A DNA stretch of 64,000 bases. Origin: Streptomyces griseus (GTDB taxonomy: Bacteria; Actinomycetota; Actinomycetes; Nanopelagicales; Nanopelagicaceae). This document shows positions 44,963-54,849 of the stretch, piece by piece. Where the stretch lies: NCBI GenBank assembly GCA_945865365.1, contig CAMBDL010000001.1:62001-126000 (forward strand). The letters are read 5' to 3'. A program made the position numbers and the translations under genes. The notes under the pieces are model-generated. The model ran no database searches and had not been told where the DNA came from. It was given only the letters and a program-made list of their open reading frames with translations. Positions within the stretch are counted from its first letter, which is position 1. Every line of letters starts with the position of its first letter.

Positions 44963-44965
44963 TAT

Positions 44966-45487
44966 ATGACTATTGATGGCCTTGGAATGCCCGATACCTG
45001 GCAACGATTATGGGCTCCTCATCGTCTTGATTACTTACGTGGAGAGAACCGACCACTAGAAGGTAATGACAGTGAGTGCCCCTTCTGTCGGATTCCTACC
45101 CTTAGCGATGAAGATGGCTTAATTGTTTTTCGCGGCACATATTCATTTGTAGTGATGAACCTATATCCATACAACCCTGGTCATCTTTTGATATGTGCTT
45201 ACCGTCATGTTGCCGATCTAACAGAGCTAAGCGTTAATGAACGCAGCGAAATCACCGAGCTAGCGGCGCATGCCATGCTCACAATTCGAAAAGTTTCAGC
45301 ACCGCAAGGTTTCAATTTAGGAATGAATCAAGGCGCAGTATCTGGTGCGGGGGTGGCAGAACACATTCACCAACATGTTGTGCCTCGCTGGGCTGGGGAT
45401 GCAAATTTCATGCCGATCATTGGTAAAACGAAAGTGCTTCCGCAGTTGTTGACGATAACTCGAGATGAGATCGCTAAGGCCTGGTAA
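44966..45487 (+). CDS. HIT-family nucleotide hydrolase/phosphorylase
   Basis: A 173-residue protein with the histidine triad H133-x-H135-x-H137 (EHIHQHVVPRW) and CPFC (about 38-41) that may bind zinc. The location after thrS and before pgsA, as well as the length, fits the actinobacterial Ap4A phosphorylase group (Rv2613c-like). It would degrade dinucleoside polyphosphates made by synthetases. It ends two bases before a convergent gene. Confidence 0.9.
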   Translation: MTIDGLGMPDTWQRLWAPHRLDYLRGENRPLEGNDSECPFCRIPTLSDEDGLIVFRGTYSFVVMNLYPYNPGHLLICAYRHVADLTELSVNERSEITELAAHAMLTIRKVSAPQGFNLGMNQGAVSGAGVAEHIHQHVVPRWAGDANFMPIIGKTKVLPQLLTITRDEIAKAW

Positions 45488-45489
45488 AT

Positions 45490-46071
45490 TTATTGTAGTT
45501 TTTCTAAATACCCTCGAACGATATCTGTGCCAATTCCTTTTGCAATCCACAGGGGAATTGCAGGAAATTGAAGACCTGCTTCAAATGCACCTAACCCTGC
45601 AGACTCATTGAGCTCTAGATATTCATCTCTAAACTCTTGAACTAAAGTCTCATGTTCAGGCTCACATGGAAGATCGGTTGGCGGATTACTGCTGTAATCG
45701 ATGATGCGCATTGTTTGTAAAGATATGAGCGCGCAGGGTAAGCCAGCTTCATCATGCAAAACTAAATATGGAGTAGTCATGTGGTCGAAGACTCGATTAG
45801 CCAGCATGACGGCATCATCAAAATCGGCGGTGGAATCTGCCAGTTGCGTCACCACCACGAGCCGCGGAGTTTGATACTCATCCAAACTTTGCCACGTATC
45901 TATCGTCGCCTGGTCGATTCCCATAGCGGGATTAATAGCAAAGATTGCACAGTCAGCATCTGCATCTGCAACCAGGCCGAGTCGGGCTCCGAATTCTTCA
46001 GCGACGTCGGCAGGGTGAGCGCTCTCATGCCCAAATACGACAATGTCAGGCTGGGATGCATTGGTTTTCAC
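45490..46071 (-). CDS. Degenerate translation-GTPase-like protein of unknown function
   Basis: A 193-residue protein. The stretch ADADCAIFAINPAMGIDQATIDTW followed by EYQTPRLVVVTQLAD resembles the G3-G4 region of elongation-factor-G-type GTPases (normally AVxVxDxxxGVxxQTxxxW and NKxD). No P-loop (GxxxxGKS/T) is present and the NKxD motif is changed to TQLAD, so it should not bind GTP in the standard way. The C-terminal half (about 100-193) has no recognised motif. Located between HIT and pgsA on the opposite strand. Function unknown. Confidence 0.7.
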   Translation of the reverse strand: MKTNASQPDIVVFGHESAHPADVAEEFGARLGLVADADADCAIFAINPAMGIDQATIDTWQSLDEYQTPRLVVVTQLADSTADFDDAVMLANRVFDHMTTPYLVLHDEAGLPCALISLQTMRIIDYSSNPPTDLPCEPEHETLVQEFRDEYLELNESAGLGAFEAGLQFPAIPLWIAKGIGTDIVRGYLEKLQ

Positions 46072-46081
46072 GTGCTCAGCC

Positions 46082-46095
46082 TACGATGGGACCTG
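46082..46095 (+). promoter_or_regulatory. Leaderless-type -10 box before pgsA
   Basis: TACGAT at 46082-46087 and eight bases to ATG 46096, in the gap between pgsA and the divergent GTPase-like gene. Confidence 0.45.
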
Positions 46096-46692
46096 ATGAT
46101 TAGTCGTACTCTCAAGCCAGCGGTGACCAGGTTAATAACCCCCGTCGCCAGCTTCGCCCTGCGTATAGGTGTAACTGCCAATGCCGTTACCTGGATAGGG
46201 GCCGTTGGTGTCGTTATATCGGCGTTGTTCTTCTATCCGCGTGGAGAGTTCTTTCTCGGCACGGCGATAATCTTTGTTTTTGCCCTCAGCGACCTCTTTG
46301 ATGGAACTATGGCTCGTATATCTAAGGTGGGCGCTAGTAAGTGGGGAAGCTTCCTTGATTCAACAATCGATCGAGTTACTGATTCATCGATTCTGATCGG
46401 TATAGCCATCTATCTGATTAGTAACAATGATTCACTGAGCACGGTTGTCATCATTGCTTTAGTGAGTGGACTGCTGGTTCCTTACATAAGGGCTAAGGCT
46501 GAGATGTATCAGATTGAGTGCACTGGTGGAATTGCAGAACGCACGGAGCGGTTAATGATCTCTATGTCAGCAATTGCACTCGACGGTTTGGGCCTTCCAT
46601 ACGTATTAGCTGGTGGAGTGTGGTTGCTGGCCATTCTTGGATGTGTCACCGTTGTACAGAGAATGATTATTGTAAAGCGAGCTCTTGCTTAA
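46096..46692 (+). CDS. pgsA: Phosphatidylinositol phosphate synthase (CDP-alcohol phosphotransferase)
   Basis: A 198-residue membrane enzyme with the full CDP-alcohol phosphotransferase signature D-x2-DG-x2-AR-x8-G-x3-D-x3-D (starting DLFDGTMAR, about residues 66-74). It joins CDP-diacylglycerol with inositol 3-phosphate, the product of Ino1 at 3591. The frame runs further upstream, but ATG 46096 is the family start. Followed immediately by the PIM acyltransferase and pimA, which fixes the pathway as phosphatidylinositol mannoside synthesis. Confidence 0.95.
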   Translation: MISRTLKPAVTRLITPVASFALRIGVTANAVTWIGAVGVVISALFFYPRGEFFLGTAIIFVFALSDLFDGTMARISKVGASKWGSFLDSTIDRVTDSSILIGIAIYLISNNDSLSTVVIIALVSGLLVPYIRAKAEMYQIECTGGIAERTERLMISMSAIALDGLGLPYVLAGGVWLLAILGCVTVVQRMIIVKRALA

Positions 46693-47577
46693 ATGATGCA
46701 GACTGTAACGGCGTGGGGATATTTTGCTGCCTGGCGCATACTCCGTTGGCTTCCAGAAGGTTTTGTCTATTCAACTGCTGATCGTTTAGCTGATCGTCTA
46801 ACGAAGCGAAATGGCAAAAGCGTTTCGCAGCTGCGCTCTAACTTGGCTAGGACGCAACCCCAGATCACTTCATTAGATTTAGAGATTTTGTTATACAAAG
46901 CGATGAGATCCGCACTTCGCTATTGGTGTGACACATTTAGATTTCCAGACTGGTCTACGTCTCGCATCATGGAGACTGTAACTACTACCAAGGAATATCT
47001 GCTCTTAGATGCCATAGCTGCAGGGAAAGGGGCGATTGTAACGTTGCCCCATGTTGGAAACTATGACCATGCAGCAGCGTATTTTTGTGGTCAAGGCGCC
47101 AGAATTGTCACTGTCGCTGAGCATTTAAAACCTGAAGCGTTATTTAAAAAGTTTATGGATTATCGCGCTGCATTTGGTATGGAGGCTCTACCACTTGATG
47201 GTCGTGTTATTCCAACGTTGGCACAACGTCTTCGTGCAGGTTGCGTCGTTGCACTGGCTGCAGATCGTGATTTATCGAGAACAGGTATTGATGTTACATT
47301 TTTCGGTGGCCCAGCTCGCATGCCCGCAGGCCCTGCAATACTTGCACTAAAGACCGATGCACCATTAATTTGTGCGATGATTTCTTACACGGATATCGGC
47401 ATCCATATTGAATTTGAGTTAGTGCCAATTCCGACGCAGGGAACGGACAGTGAACGTGTTGCGCAGATTGTTCAAAATAGCGCTGATCTATTTGCTAAGG
47501 GCATTGCGCGATATCCGCACGATTGGCACATGATGCAGCGAATTTGGATCGATGGCGATTTCAAGGAGCGCACTTAA
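46693..47577 (+). CDS. Phosphatidylinositol mannoside acyltransferase (HtrB/LpxL-like)
   Basis: A 294-residue member of the lipid A acyltransferase superfamily. It contains IVTLPHVGNYDHAAAYF with the HX4D motif (H-VGNY-D), AADRDLSRTGIDVTFFGGPARMPAGPAILALKT and a C-terminal DWHMMQRIW. Between pgsA and pimA this is the PatA-type enzyme that acylates a mannose of PIM at the inner membrane. It starts directly after the pgsA stop and overlaps pimA by one base. Confidence 0.93.
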   Translation: MMQTVTAWGYFAAWRILRWLPEGFVYSTADRLADRLTKRNGKSVSQLRSNLARTQPQITSLDLEILLYKAMRSALRYWCDTFRFPDWSTSRIMETVTTTKEYLLLDAIAAGKGAIVTLPHVGNYDHAAAYFCGQGARIVTVAEHLKPEALFKKFMDYRAAFGMEALPLDGRVIPTLAQRLRAGCVVALAADRDLSRTGIDVTFFGGPARMPAGPAILALKTDAPLICAMISYTDIGIHIEFELVPIPTQGTDSERVAQIVQNSADLFAKGIARYPHDWHMMQRIWIDGDFKERT

Positions 47578-48761
47578 TGCTCACCGCCAAACTTAAAATC
47601 GGTATCGTCTGTCCGTATGGGTGGGATACGCCGGGTGGAGTGCAAAACCACATCCGTGACTTAGCTGAGTTCTTGATCGCGGCTGGTCACACAGTTTCCG
47701 TATTGGCTCCAGCTATCGATGACAGCTCACTACCTCACTATGTTGTTAGTGCGGGTAAGCCAATCTCAATTCCATATAACGGAGCAGTAGCTCGCGTTCT
47801 ATTTGGTCCTATTGCATTTAACAGAGTGAAGCACTGGATAGCTCAAGGAGAGTTTGATCTATTGCATCTTCATGAACCTGCGATTCCATCGATATCACTT
47901 CTTGCGTGTTGGGCGGCAGAGGGCCCGATGGTTGGAACATTCCATGCCGCGGCAAAGCATCAAAAAGTAATTTATGCCATTGGCCCGATTCTGGAGCCCG
48001 CTATCGAGAAACTATCTGCGCGTATAGCTGTCTCTGAAGCAGCTCGTTTGACGCTTACAAACCATTTAGAAACGGATGCTGTTGTGATTCCAAATGGTAT
48101 TTACGCTTCGAGGTATGCACATGGAACACAGCAGGAAAAATGGAGTGGGAACACGATTGGCTTTATTGGACGCTTTGAAGAGCCAAGAAAAGGCTTACAA
48201 GTCTTAGTCGATGCGCTGCCGATTATTGCCAGGTTCGCACCAGATGTAAAAGTCTTCGTTGCCGGACCTGGCGATCCAGAAGATGTTATTAAGGGTATTG
48301 ATCCACAACTACGAACGCGTTTTGAATTCCTAGGCCGTATTAGCGAAGAAGATAAAGCCGACTTTATGGCTTCGGTTGCAATCTATGTAGCGCCCAATAC
48401 AGGAGGGGAGTCGTTTGGCATTATTTTGGCCGAGGCCCTTGCTGGTGGAGCCTGTGTGGTGGCCAGTGATATTCCAGCTTTTGACTCCCTGCTTGGAGGT
48501 GGAGAGTTTGGTGCTCTCTTTGAATCTGAGAACTCCATCGAACTGGCCACAGTAATTATCGATCTATTGCGTGATGATAATAAGCGAGGTGAATTAGCTG
48601 CGGGTGGAAAAGAACATGCACAGATATTTGATTGGGAAGTAGTGGCTCAGCAGATTTTTTCAATTTATGAGATGGCTTTAGTTGGGGGAGAAGGAGTTAC
48701 ATTGGTCTCAGAGAATAGATCTTGGAATCGCTTGCTCTCGCGCGATGAGGACAAGAAATGA
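47577..48761 (+). CDS. pimA: Phosphatidyl-myo-inositol mannosyltransferase
   Basis: A 394-residue GT4 glycosyltransferase. It has IGIVCPYGWDTPGGVQNHIRDLAEFL at the N terminus, GTFHAAAKHQK, the VIPNGIYASRYA linker, GFIGRFEEPRKGLQVLVDALP and the nucleotide-sugar block GGESFGIILAEALAGG. It moves the first mannose from GDP-mannose to phosphatidylinositol. ATG 47577 overlaps the previous TAA (TAATG); the frame extension upstream is not needed. Confidence 0.95.
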   Translation: MLTAKLKIGIVCPYGWDTPGGVQNHIRDLAEFLIAAGHTVSVLAPAIDDSSLPHYVVSAGKPISIPYNGAVARVLFGPIAFNRVKHWIAQGEFDLLHLHEPAIPSISLLACWAAEGPMVGTFHAAAKHQKVIYAIGPILEPAIEKLSARIAVSEAARLTLTNHLETDAVVIPNGIYASRYAHGTQQEKWSGNTIGFIGRFEEPRKGLQVLVDALPIIARFAPDVKVFVAGPGDPEDVIKGIDPQLRTRFEFLGRISEEDKADFMASVAIYVAPNTGGESFGIILAEALAGGACVVASDIPAFDSLLGGGEFGALFESENSIELATVIIDLLRDDNKRGELAAGGKEHAQIFDWEVVAQQIFSIYEMALVGGEGVTLVSENRSWNRLLSRDEDKK

Positions 48762-49261
48762 AGACATCTTTCTTATCCATTTTCATTATTCTCATCTGTC
48801 TCTGGTATTTAAGCTTTTTAGCAACACGTCTTGATCGCCTGCATCACCGGGTTGAAACAAGTTGGGCCAACTTAGATGGACTATTGCAGCGAAGAGCGGC
48901 CATCGCCTTAGAGATTGCCCGCAGTGATTTTGCAGATCCAGCTTCGACTTTGTTGCTTACATCTGCGGCTTACCAGGCACGGGAGGCAACAGTGCAGGAG
49001 CGTTCAGCGGCTGAATCGGCTCTATCAGGTGCGCTTTCCCTATTACTCGTCGATGGACAGAGCCATGCAACTCCAGCTGAGAGAGCTTTATTTGATGAAC
49101 TCGCAGTACTGACGACAAAGATTCGAATTGCGATCGCGATTCACACCGATTCAGTCTCATCTACACAGGCAGTTCGCAGGAGAGTTGCAATTCGACTCTT
49201 TCGCTTAGCTGGAACTGCGCCTCTACCAGTGACGTATGAATTTGAATTCGATGCGCTTTAA
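48758..49261 (+). CDS. LemA-like membrane-anchored protein
   Basis: A 167-residue protein with one N-terminal helix (FLSIFIILICLWYLSFLAT) and a helical, coiled-coil-like rest. RLDRLHHRVETSWANLDGLLQRRA resembles the LemA family signature. The topology is probably short N terminus outside, bulk on one face of the membrane. Function unknown in this group. Start overlaps the pimA stop (ATGA). Confidence 0.75.
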   Translation: MKTSFLSIFIILICLWYLSFLATRLDRLHHRVETSWANLDGLLQRRAAIALEIARSDFADPASTLLLTSAAYQAREATVQERSAAESALSGALSLLLVDGQSHATPAERALFDELAVLTTKIRIAIAIHTDSVSSTQAVRRRVAIRLFRLAGTAPLPVTYEFEFDAL

Positions 49262-50273
49262 ACACTTAGTAATTATCGCCATCACAATAGCTAGCCTTGC
49301 TTTGACAAGTTGTGCAGCTATTTCACGCACAATCGAGCAAGCAAAACCCGAGCCGGTTGAAACAAATGTTCTCAGTGGGCGTGAAGGAGTCAATGGTCCA
49401 GTACTAGTTGTAAAAATAGACGACACCAATTTGGCACATCCTCAAATTGGTTTAGAGGATGCAGATGTCGTCTATATCGAACAGGTAGAGGGTGGGCTTA
49501 CAAGGTTGGCCGCAGTCTTTTCATCGAAAGTTCCAATAGAAGTTGGGCCAGTACGAAGTGCGCGGATTTCAGATATTGAAATTTTAAGTCAATTTGGTCG
49601 AGTAGCTTTCGCATACAGTGGAGCTCAAAAGAAATTGTTACCAGTTATTGCAGCGGCGAATCTGCAAAACTTAGGAGCACAAGCACAGCCACCAACGATT
49701 TATACGCGTGATCCAACCCGTATAAATCCTTACTCTATGGTCTTGCGTGGTGATTTACTCATGACGAAGGTTATTGAGAAGGGTTATCTTGTTGATACCG
49801 CGAAATCAGTCGGTTGGAGTTTTGGTCAAGCACCTGCAGCAGGGGTAGTAGTCACGTCGGCAACGATCCACTGGCCAGCCGCGCGTTATGGTGCAGAGTG
49901 GTCATCGCGCGATAAGTGTTGGCTACTTCTTCATAACTCAAAGCCAGATTACGTTCGCACTGGTAAGCAACTCTGTCCAACGACATTGGTTATCCAACGT
50001 GTTTTAATCACAGCTTCTGAGTATTACGACAAAGTTGGCGGAGTCACTCCACTCTCACATACCGTAGGAACGGGTTCAGGATTCATTCTTCGAGATGGCA
50101 AGGCATACGCAGGTACATGGGTTCGAACATCCCCAGATCTAGGAACTACGTGGACTAGTGCAGATGGCAGTGAGATTGCATTTGCTCCTGGTCAGGTGTG
50201 GGTCGCTTTAACCGATACCGCCCCTGATTTCACGTATCCGATTCCGCAAGCGAGCGCCTCAGCAACAAAGTAG
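49251..50273 (+). CDS. DUF3048 (YerB-like) lipoprotein
   Basis: About 340 residues. The signal peptide ends in a lipobox (SLALTSCA). DUF3048 motifs follow: LVVKIDDTNLAHPQIGLEDADVVYIEQVEGGLTRLAAVFSSK, VGPVRSARISDIEI, and a C-terminal half with GVTPLSHTVGTGSGFILRDGKAYAGTWVR and DGSEIAFAPGQVWVAL. ATG 49251 is chosen; ATG 49236 is possible. It overlaps the LemA-like gene by 11 bases. The family is surface-attached and of unknown function. Confidence 0.92.
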   Translation: MRFKHLVIIAITIASLALTSCAAISRTIEQAKPEPVETNVLSGREGVNGPVLVVKIDDTNLAHPQIGLEDADVVYIEQVEGGLTRLAAVFSSKVPIEVGPVRSARISDIEILSQFGRVAFAYSGAQKKLLPVIAAANLQNLGAQAQPPTIYTRDPTRINPYSMVLRGDLLMTKVIEKGYLVDTAKSVGWSFGQAPAAGVVVTSATIHWPAARYGAEWSSRDKCWLLLHNSKPDYVRTGKQLCPTTLVIQRVLITASEYYDKVGGVTPLSHTVGTGSGFILRDGKAYAGTWVRTSPDLGTTWTSADGSEIAFAPGQVWVALTDTAPDFTYPIPQASASATK

Positions 50274-50314
50274 GATATGTCCTCTCATAGAGCGAAGAAA
50301 ATCGGAGAACGGCA

Positions 50315-51202
50315 ATGGCTGAAGTAACTGGTACTGGACGAGTAAAGCGCGGGATGGCAGAGATGCTCAAAGGCGGAGTCATCATGGATGTCGTCAACGC
50401 TGAGCAGGCAAAGATTGCCGAAGATGCTGGCGCTGTTGCGGTCATGGCCCTTGAACGCGTTCCTGCAGATATTCGTGCTCAAGGTGGGGTTGCGCGTATG
50501 TCTGATCCAGACATGATTGAGAAGATCCAAGCGGCGGTGTCAATTCCCGTTATGGCTAAAGCGCGCATCGGCCACTTTGTCGAGGCACAAGTTTTGCAGT
50601 CACTAGGTGTGGACTACATCGATGAATCTGAAGTTCTCACTCCAGCTGATTACAAGAATCACATTGATAAGTGGAGTTTCACTGTTCCCTTTGTATGTGG
50701 TGCAACAAATCTTGGAGAAGCACTGCGACGTATTAATGAAGGCGCAGCGATGATTCGCTCTAAAGGAGAAGCTGGTACCGGCGATGTTTCCAATGCTATG
50801 CAGCACATGCGTGAAATCAATGGAGAGATACGTCGTCTTTCATCTCTACGTGAAGACGAGCTCTATGTTGCAGCTAAAGAGTTACAAGCTCCTTATGAAT
50901 TAGTAAAAGAAGTTGCTGAAAAAGGAAAACTTCCAGTTGTGCTCTTTACTGCAGGTGGAATCGCCACTCCAGCAGATGCAGCGTTAATGATGAGTATGGG
51001 TGCAGACGGTGTCTTTATCGGTTCTGGCATATTTAAATCAGGTAATCCAGCGCAGCGCGCCGCTGCATGTGTTCGCGCAACAACATTTTGGGATGATCCT
51101 AAAGTAATTGCAGATGCATCGCGCGGTTTGGGTGAAGCTATGGTTGGCATCAATGTTGCCGATCTTCCAGCGCCACACCGCCTTGCTGAGCGCGGTTGGT
51201 AA
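50315..51202 (+). CDS. pdxS: Pyridoxal 5'-phosphate synthase subunit PdxS
   Basis: A 295-residue synthase of the DXP-independent PLP pathway. Signatures seen are [43 protein letters not shown], the [20 protein letters not shown] block with the catalytic Lys, and [20 protein letters not shown]. It makes PLP from ribose 5-phosphate, glyceraldehyde 3-phosphate and ammonia supplied by PdxT. GGAGAACGGCA precedes the ATG; TAGGAT at 50273-50278 may be its -10 box. Confidence 0.98.
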   Translation: MAEVTGTGRVKRGMAEMLKGGVIMDVVNAEQAKIAEDAGAVAVMALERVPADIRAQGGVARMSDPDMIEKIQAAVSIPVMAKARIGHFVEAQVLQSLGVDYIDESEVLTPADYKNHIDKWSFTVPFVCGATNLGEALRRINEGAAMIRSKGEAGTGDVSNAMQHMREINGEIRRLSSLREDELYVAAKELQAPYELVKEVAEKGKLPVVLFTAGGIATPADAALMMSMGADGVFIGSGIFKSGNPAQRAAACVRATTFWDDPKVIADASRGLGEAMVGINVADLPAPHRLAERGW

Positions 51203-51214
51203 TCGTAGAAGTAA

Positions 51215-51811
51215 ATGAAAGTAGGCGTACTCGCATTACAAGGTGATGTTCGCGAACATACAAGCGCACTCATCGCATGTGGTGTTACCCCAACAACTGT
51301 TCGCAGAGCCAGTGAGCTTGCCGCAGTTGATGCACTAGTTTTACCGGGCGGTGAATCAACCACAATCGCTCAGTTAGCGGAAATATTTGAATTATTTGAA
51401 GCGCTAAAGTTACGAATTGCCGCAGGAATGCCGGTTTATGGTTCGTGTGCAGGAATGATTTTATTGGCCGATGAAATTTTAGATGCCAAAGAAGATCAAA
51501 AGACATTTGGTGGTTTAGATATAACGGTAAGGCGCAACGCTTTTGGTCGCCAGGTAGATTCATTTGAGTCCGACATTGCCTTCAATGATGGATCCAAGGA
51601 TTTGATTCGCGCGGTATTCATTAGAGCGCCGTGGGTAGAGCGAGTGGGCAAGGATGTAGAAGTGTTATCGCGGGTAGATTCGCATCCAGTAGCAGTCCGA
51701 TCAAGACATCTACTCGCTACCTCATTCCATCCAGAGTTAACAGCCGATCACCGTATTCATCGCTATTTTATTGATGAAGTAGCAAAGCCTGCGTTGCAGA
51801 AGGTAAAGTAG
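51215..51811 (+). CDS. pdxT: PLP synthase glutaminase subunit PdxT
   Basis: A 198-residue class I glutamine amidotransferase. It has [21 protein letters not shown], the catalytic Cys in [11 protein letters not shown] and the His-Glu pair in [11 protein letters not shown]. It hydrolyses glutamine and channels ammonia to PdxS, 12 bases upstream in the same operon. Confidence 0.97.
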   Translation: MKVGVLALQGDVREHTSALIACGVTPTTVRRASELAAVDALVLPGGESTTIAQLAEIFELFEALKLRIAAGMPVYGSCAGMILLADEILDAKEDQKTFGGLDITVRRNAFGRQVDSFESDIAFNDGSKDLIRAVFIRAPWVERVGKDVEVLSRVDSHPVAVRSRHLLATSFHPELTADHRIHRYFIDEVAKPALQKVK

Positions 51812-51838
51812 CGCGAGTCAAGGAAAAAGGAGTTCACC

Positions 51839-52591
51839 ATGTCAGGCCATTCCAAGTGGGCGACTACCAAACACAAGAAAGCGATTATCGATAGTCGTCG
51901 TGCCAAAGTTTTCGCTAAGCAAATTCGCGCGATTGAAGTTGCAGCGCGCAATGGTGGAGCAGATTTAGAAGGCAATCCAACTCTCTTTGATGCGATTACC
52001 AAAGCTAAGAAATCCTCTATGCCTGCCGACAATATCGAACGTGCTGTTAAACGGGGCGCAGGTCTTGAACTTGGTGCCGCTGACTACCAAACTATTATGT
52101 ATGAGGGCTATGGCCCCAATGGCGTCGCCATCATGATTGAGTGTCTCACTGATAATCGAAATCGTTCATCATCTGAAGTTCGTGTAGCCGTAACAAGAAA
52201 TGGTGGATCAATGGCCGATCCGGGATCAGTGGCTTATTTATTTAACCGCAAAGGTGTGATTATCGTTAAAAAGATCGATGGCCTCACCGAAGATGTGGTT
52301 TTAGAGACTGTATTAGATGCTGGTGCTGAAGAAGTGAACGATTTGGGCGAGGCCTTTGAAGTAGTGAGTGAATCCAGTGATTTGGTTATTGTGCGAACTG
52401 CGCTACAAAACGCTGGTATTGACTATGAATCGGCTGATTCATCATTTTTACCCTCTATGCACATTGAGTTAGATGCCGATGGAGCCAAGAAGGTATTTGA
52501 ACTCATCGATGCAATCGAAGAGCTAGATGACGTACAAAATGTCTTTAGCAACTTCGATGTTTCCGATGAGGTTATGGCGAGCCTGGACTAA
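51839..52591 (+). CDS. YebC/PmpR-family transcriptional regulator or translation factor
   Basis: A 250-residue YebC protein with the invariant start [24 protein letters not shown], the [20 protein letters not shown] block and [22 protein letters not shown]. YebC proteins have been described as regulators and, more recently, as factors that help ribosomes at difficult sequences. AAAGGAGTTCACC precedes the ATG. Position before ruvC is conserved in many bacteria. Confidence 0.96.
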   Translation: MSGHSKWATTKHKKAIIDSRRAKVFAKQIRAIEVAARNGGADLEGNPTLFDAITKAKKSSMPADNIERAVKRGAGLELGAADYQTIMYEGYGPNGVAIMIECLTDNRNRSSSEVRVAVTRNGGSMADPGSVAYLFNRKGVIIVKKIDGLTEDVVLETVLDAGAEEVNDLGEAFEVVSESSDLVIVRTALQNAGIDYESADSSFLPSMHIELDADGAKKVFELIDAIEELDDVQNVFSNFDVSDEVMASLD

Positions 52592-52653
52592 CTCTTTAGC
52601 CAAGAACCTTAGGCTAGAACTCTTGAACTTTTAGTTAGAAATTGGGTGGAACA

Positions 52654-53190
52654 ATGCGAGTACTGGGAATTGATCCAGGCTTAACCCGATGTGGTATCGG
52701 CATTGTTGAGGGAGCAGTTGGATCACCACTGACGATGGTTGGAGTTGGAGTGATCCTTACTCCGTCAGAGCTAGCCCTTGAGTTGCGGCTATTAGAGTTA
52801 GATCGACAGATTAATGAATGGGTCTCACTCTGGAGCCCTGATGTCATTGCGGTAGAGCGTGTCTTTGCTCAACATAATGTGCGAACCGTAATGGGAACTG
52901 GTCAGGCAGCCGGTGTCGCTTTGCTCATTGCAGCTAAATGTGGAATTCCCGTCATGATGCATACGCCGAGTGAAGTTAAGGCAGCAGTTACTGGTTCAGG
53001 GCGCGCCAATAAAGTACAGGTCGCTCAGATGGTACAAAAACTTCTTAACCTTGAAAGTATTCCAAAACCGGTCGATGCTACCGATGCCTTAGCACTTGCA
53101 ATTTGTAACATCTGGCGCGGTGCAGCTAATGCAAAGATTGCCGATGCGCTGGCGGCTGAGAAGAATCGCCTCAAAGGCTTGCGTGCCTAA
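52654..53190 (+). CDS. ruvC: Holliday junction resolvase RuvC
   Basis: A 178-residue nuclease. Catalytic acidic residues lie in [14 protein letters not shown] (Asp), [12 protein letters not shown] (Glu) and [15 protein letters not shown] (paired Asp). It cuts Holliday junctions. ATG 52654 follows GGGTGGAAC. A TAGGCT box about 45 bases upstream (52611-52616) could be the promoter of ruvCAB. Confidence 0.97.
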   Translation: MRVLGIDPGLTRCGIGIVEGAVGSPLTMVGVGVILTPSELALELRLLELDRQINEWVSLWSPDVIAVERVFAQHNVRTVMGTGQAAGVALLIAAKCGIPVMMHTPSEVKAAVTGSGRANKVQVAQMVQKLLNLESIPKPVDATDALALAICNIWRGAANAKIADALAAEKNRLKGLRA

Positions 53191-53805
53191 ATGATCTCCA
53201 TCGTTACCGGGACCGTTCGCTCACTACAGAGTGATCGACTCATTGTTGAAGTCGGTGGGATAGGTTTAAGCGTATTAGTAAATCCTGCAACTAGTAGCGC
53301 AGTATCACTTGGTTCATCGGTACAGCTTTTTACCTCTCTTGTTGTGCGCGAGGATTCTTTAACGCTCTTTGGCTTTCTCAGCGAGCAAGCAAGGAGCTTT
53401 TTTGAGCTAGTTCAGACCGTCTCTGGTGTTGGACCAAAAGTGGCTCTCTCAATTTTGAGCGCATTAACACCTGAGGATTTAGCCAGGGCAATTGCTCAAG
53501 AAGACGTTGCTACCATTGAACGTGTTCCAGGTATTGGACGCAAAGGCGCACAACGAATGATTTTAGAGCTCAAAGGAAAGCTATCTGATCTTTCAGACTC
53601 AGATACGTATCGAGGCCATCAACCTGCTTGGCGCGAACAGCTAACAAGTGCGTTGGTTTCACTTGGTTTTTCACCTAAGGATTCAGATCAAGCAATTAGC
53701 GCTTTAGTCAACCGATTGCAATCAAATGGTATCGATGCATCAACTGTTGCGATGAGTCATTTACTCAAGGACGCTCTCGCAAATGGAAAGAGTTCTCGTG
53801 GCTGA
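53191..53805 (+). CDS. ruvA: Holliday junction DNA helicase subunit RuvA
   Basis: A 204-residue protein with the OB fold (1-65), tandem helix-hairpin-helix motifs ([43 protein letters not shown]) and a C-terminal RuvB-binding domain. It begins directly after the ruvC stop. Its end overlaps the RuvB frame. Confidence 0.97.
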   Translation: MISIVTGTVRSLQSDRLIVEVGGIGLSVLVNPATSSAVSLGSSVQLFTSLVVREDSLTLFGFLSEQARSFFELVQTVSGVGPKVALSILSALTPEDLARAIAQEDVATIERVPGIGRKGAQRMILELKGKLSDLSDSDTYRGHQPAWREQLTSALVSLGFSPKDSDQAISALVNRLQSNGIDASTVAMSHLLKDALANGKSSRG

Positions 53806-54838
53806 TGATCGTTTAGTTGAGCCAACACAAAAAGGGGAAGAATCTGCGCTCGAGCATGCCTTGCGCCCACATAATCTAAAGGAGTTTATTGGTCAACATA
53901 GAGTCCGTGAACAGATAGATGTTCTACTTACTGCGGCACGACATAGAAAATCACCCGCCGACCACATTTTATTATCTGGTCCTCCCGGACTTGGTAAAAC
54001 TACATTAGCCTTAATTTTAGCTAGTGAGATGTCGGCACCAATTCGAATCACGAGTGGTCCAGCAATTACACATGCGGGGGATTTAGCTGCGATTCTCTCT
54101 TCACTCGTTGAAGGGGAAATTCTTTTTCTGGATGAGATTCATAGACTTCCGAGACCGGCCGAGGAGCTGTTGTACTTAGCGATGGAGGATTTTCGTGTCG
54201 ATGTCGTAGTTGGAAAAGGTCCAGGCGCAACTGCAATTCCGTTGCAACTTCCTCACTTCACACTTGTTGGAGCTACAACTCGCAGCGGTCTCCTCACAAG
54301 TCCACTGCGAGATCGATTTGGATTTACAGCTCACTTGGATTTTTATTCAGATCCTGAGTTAGCGCAGGTCATTACGCGCAGTGCCGCCCTGTTAAAGATT
54401 GTTATAGAAGATGATGCCGTTACCGAGATCTCTAGGCGCTCCCGAGGAACTCCACGCATTGCAAACCGTCTTTTACGACGTGTTCGTGATTATGGCCAAG
54501 TTCAAGAAACCCCTCTCATTGATCTTCACACAGCTCGAAAAGCGTTAGAGATCTATGAAGTCGATGAAATGGGATTGGATCGACTCGATCGTTCGGTTCT
54601 GACCGCACTTGTGGAGCGCTTCGATGGTGGGCCTGTGGGTCTATCTACACTAGCGATAGCCGTGGGCGAAGAGGTAGAGACCGTGGAGTCTGTCGCTGAG
54701 CCATTTCTTGTTCGCAATGGATTTATGGCCAGAACGCCTCGAGGCCGGGTCGCGACAGCCCTTGGCTACTCCCACATAGGACGAACACCACCAGCTCGCA
54801 TAGCCTCGCTTTTCGACACACCGGCAATTGATGCCTAG
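53783..54838 (+). CDS. ruvB: Holliday junction branch migration helicase RuvB
   Basis: A 351-residue AAA+ motor. Walker [11 protein letters not shown], Walker [11 protein letters not shown], sensor 1 [10 protein letters not shown] and the arginine-finger LRDRFGF are in place, with a winged helix at the C terminus ([15 protein letters not shown]). GTG 53798 is an alternative start with GGAAAGAG before it. Completes ruvCAB. Confidence 0.96.
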   Translation: MERVLVADDRLVEPTQKGEESALEHALRPHNLKEFIGQHRVREQIDVLLTAARHRKSPADHILLSGPPGLGKTTLALILASEMSAPIRITSGPAITHAGDLAAILSSLVEGEILFLDEIHRLPRPAEELLYLAMEDFRVDVVVGKGPGATAIPLQLPHFTLVGATTRSGLLTSPLRDRFGFTAHLDFYSDPELAQVITRSAALLKIVIEDDAVTEISRRSRGTPRIANRLLRRVRDYGQVQETPLIDLHTARKALEIYEVDEMGLDRLDRSVLTALVERFDGGPVGLSTLAIAVGEEVETVESVAEPFLVRNGFMARTPRGRVATALGYSHIGRTPPARIASLFDTPAIDA

Positions 54839-54849
54839 ACTCTGCCTCT
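54836..54849 (+). promoter_or_regulatory. Leaderless-type -10 box before secD
   Basis: TAGACT at 54836-54841, overlapping the ruvB stop, and eight bases to ATG 54850. No Shine-Dalgarno sequence. Confidence 0.4.

Noticed and set aside
45781-46095. Long N-terminal extension of PgsA
   Set aside because: It is antisense to the GTPase-like gene and lacks family similarity; the CDP-alcohol phosphotransferase domain begins at ATG 46096.
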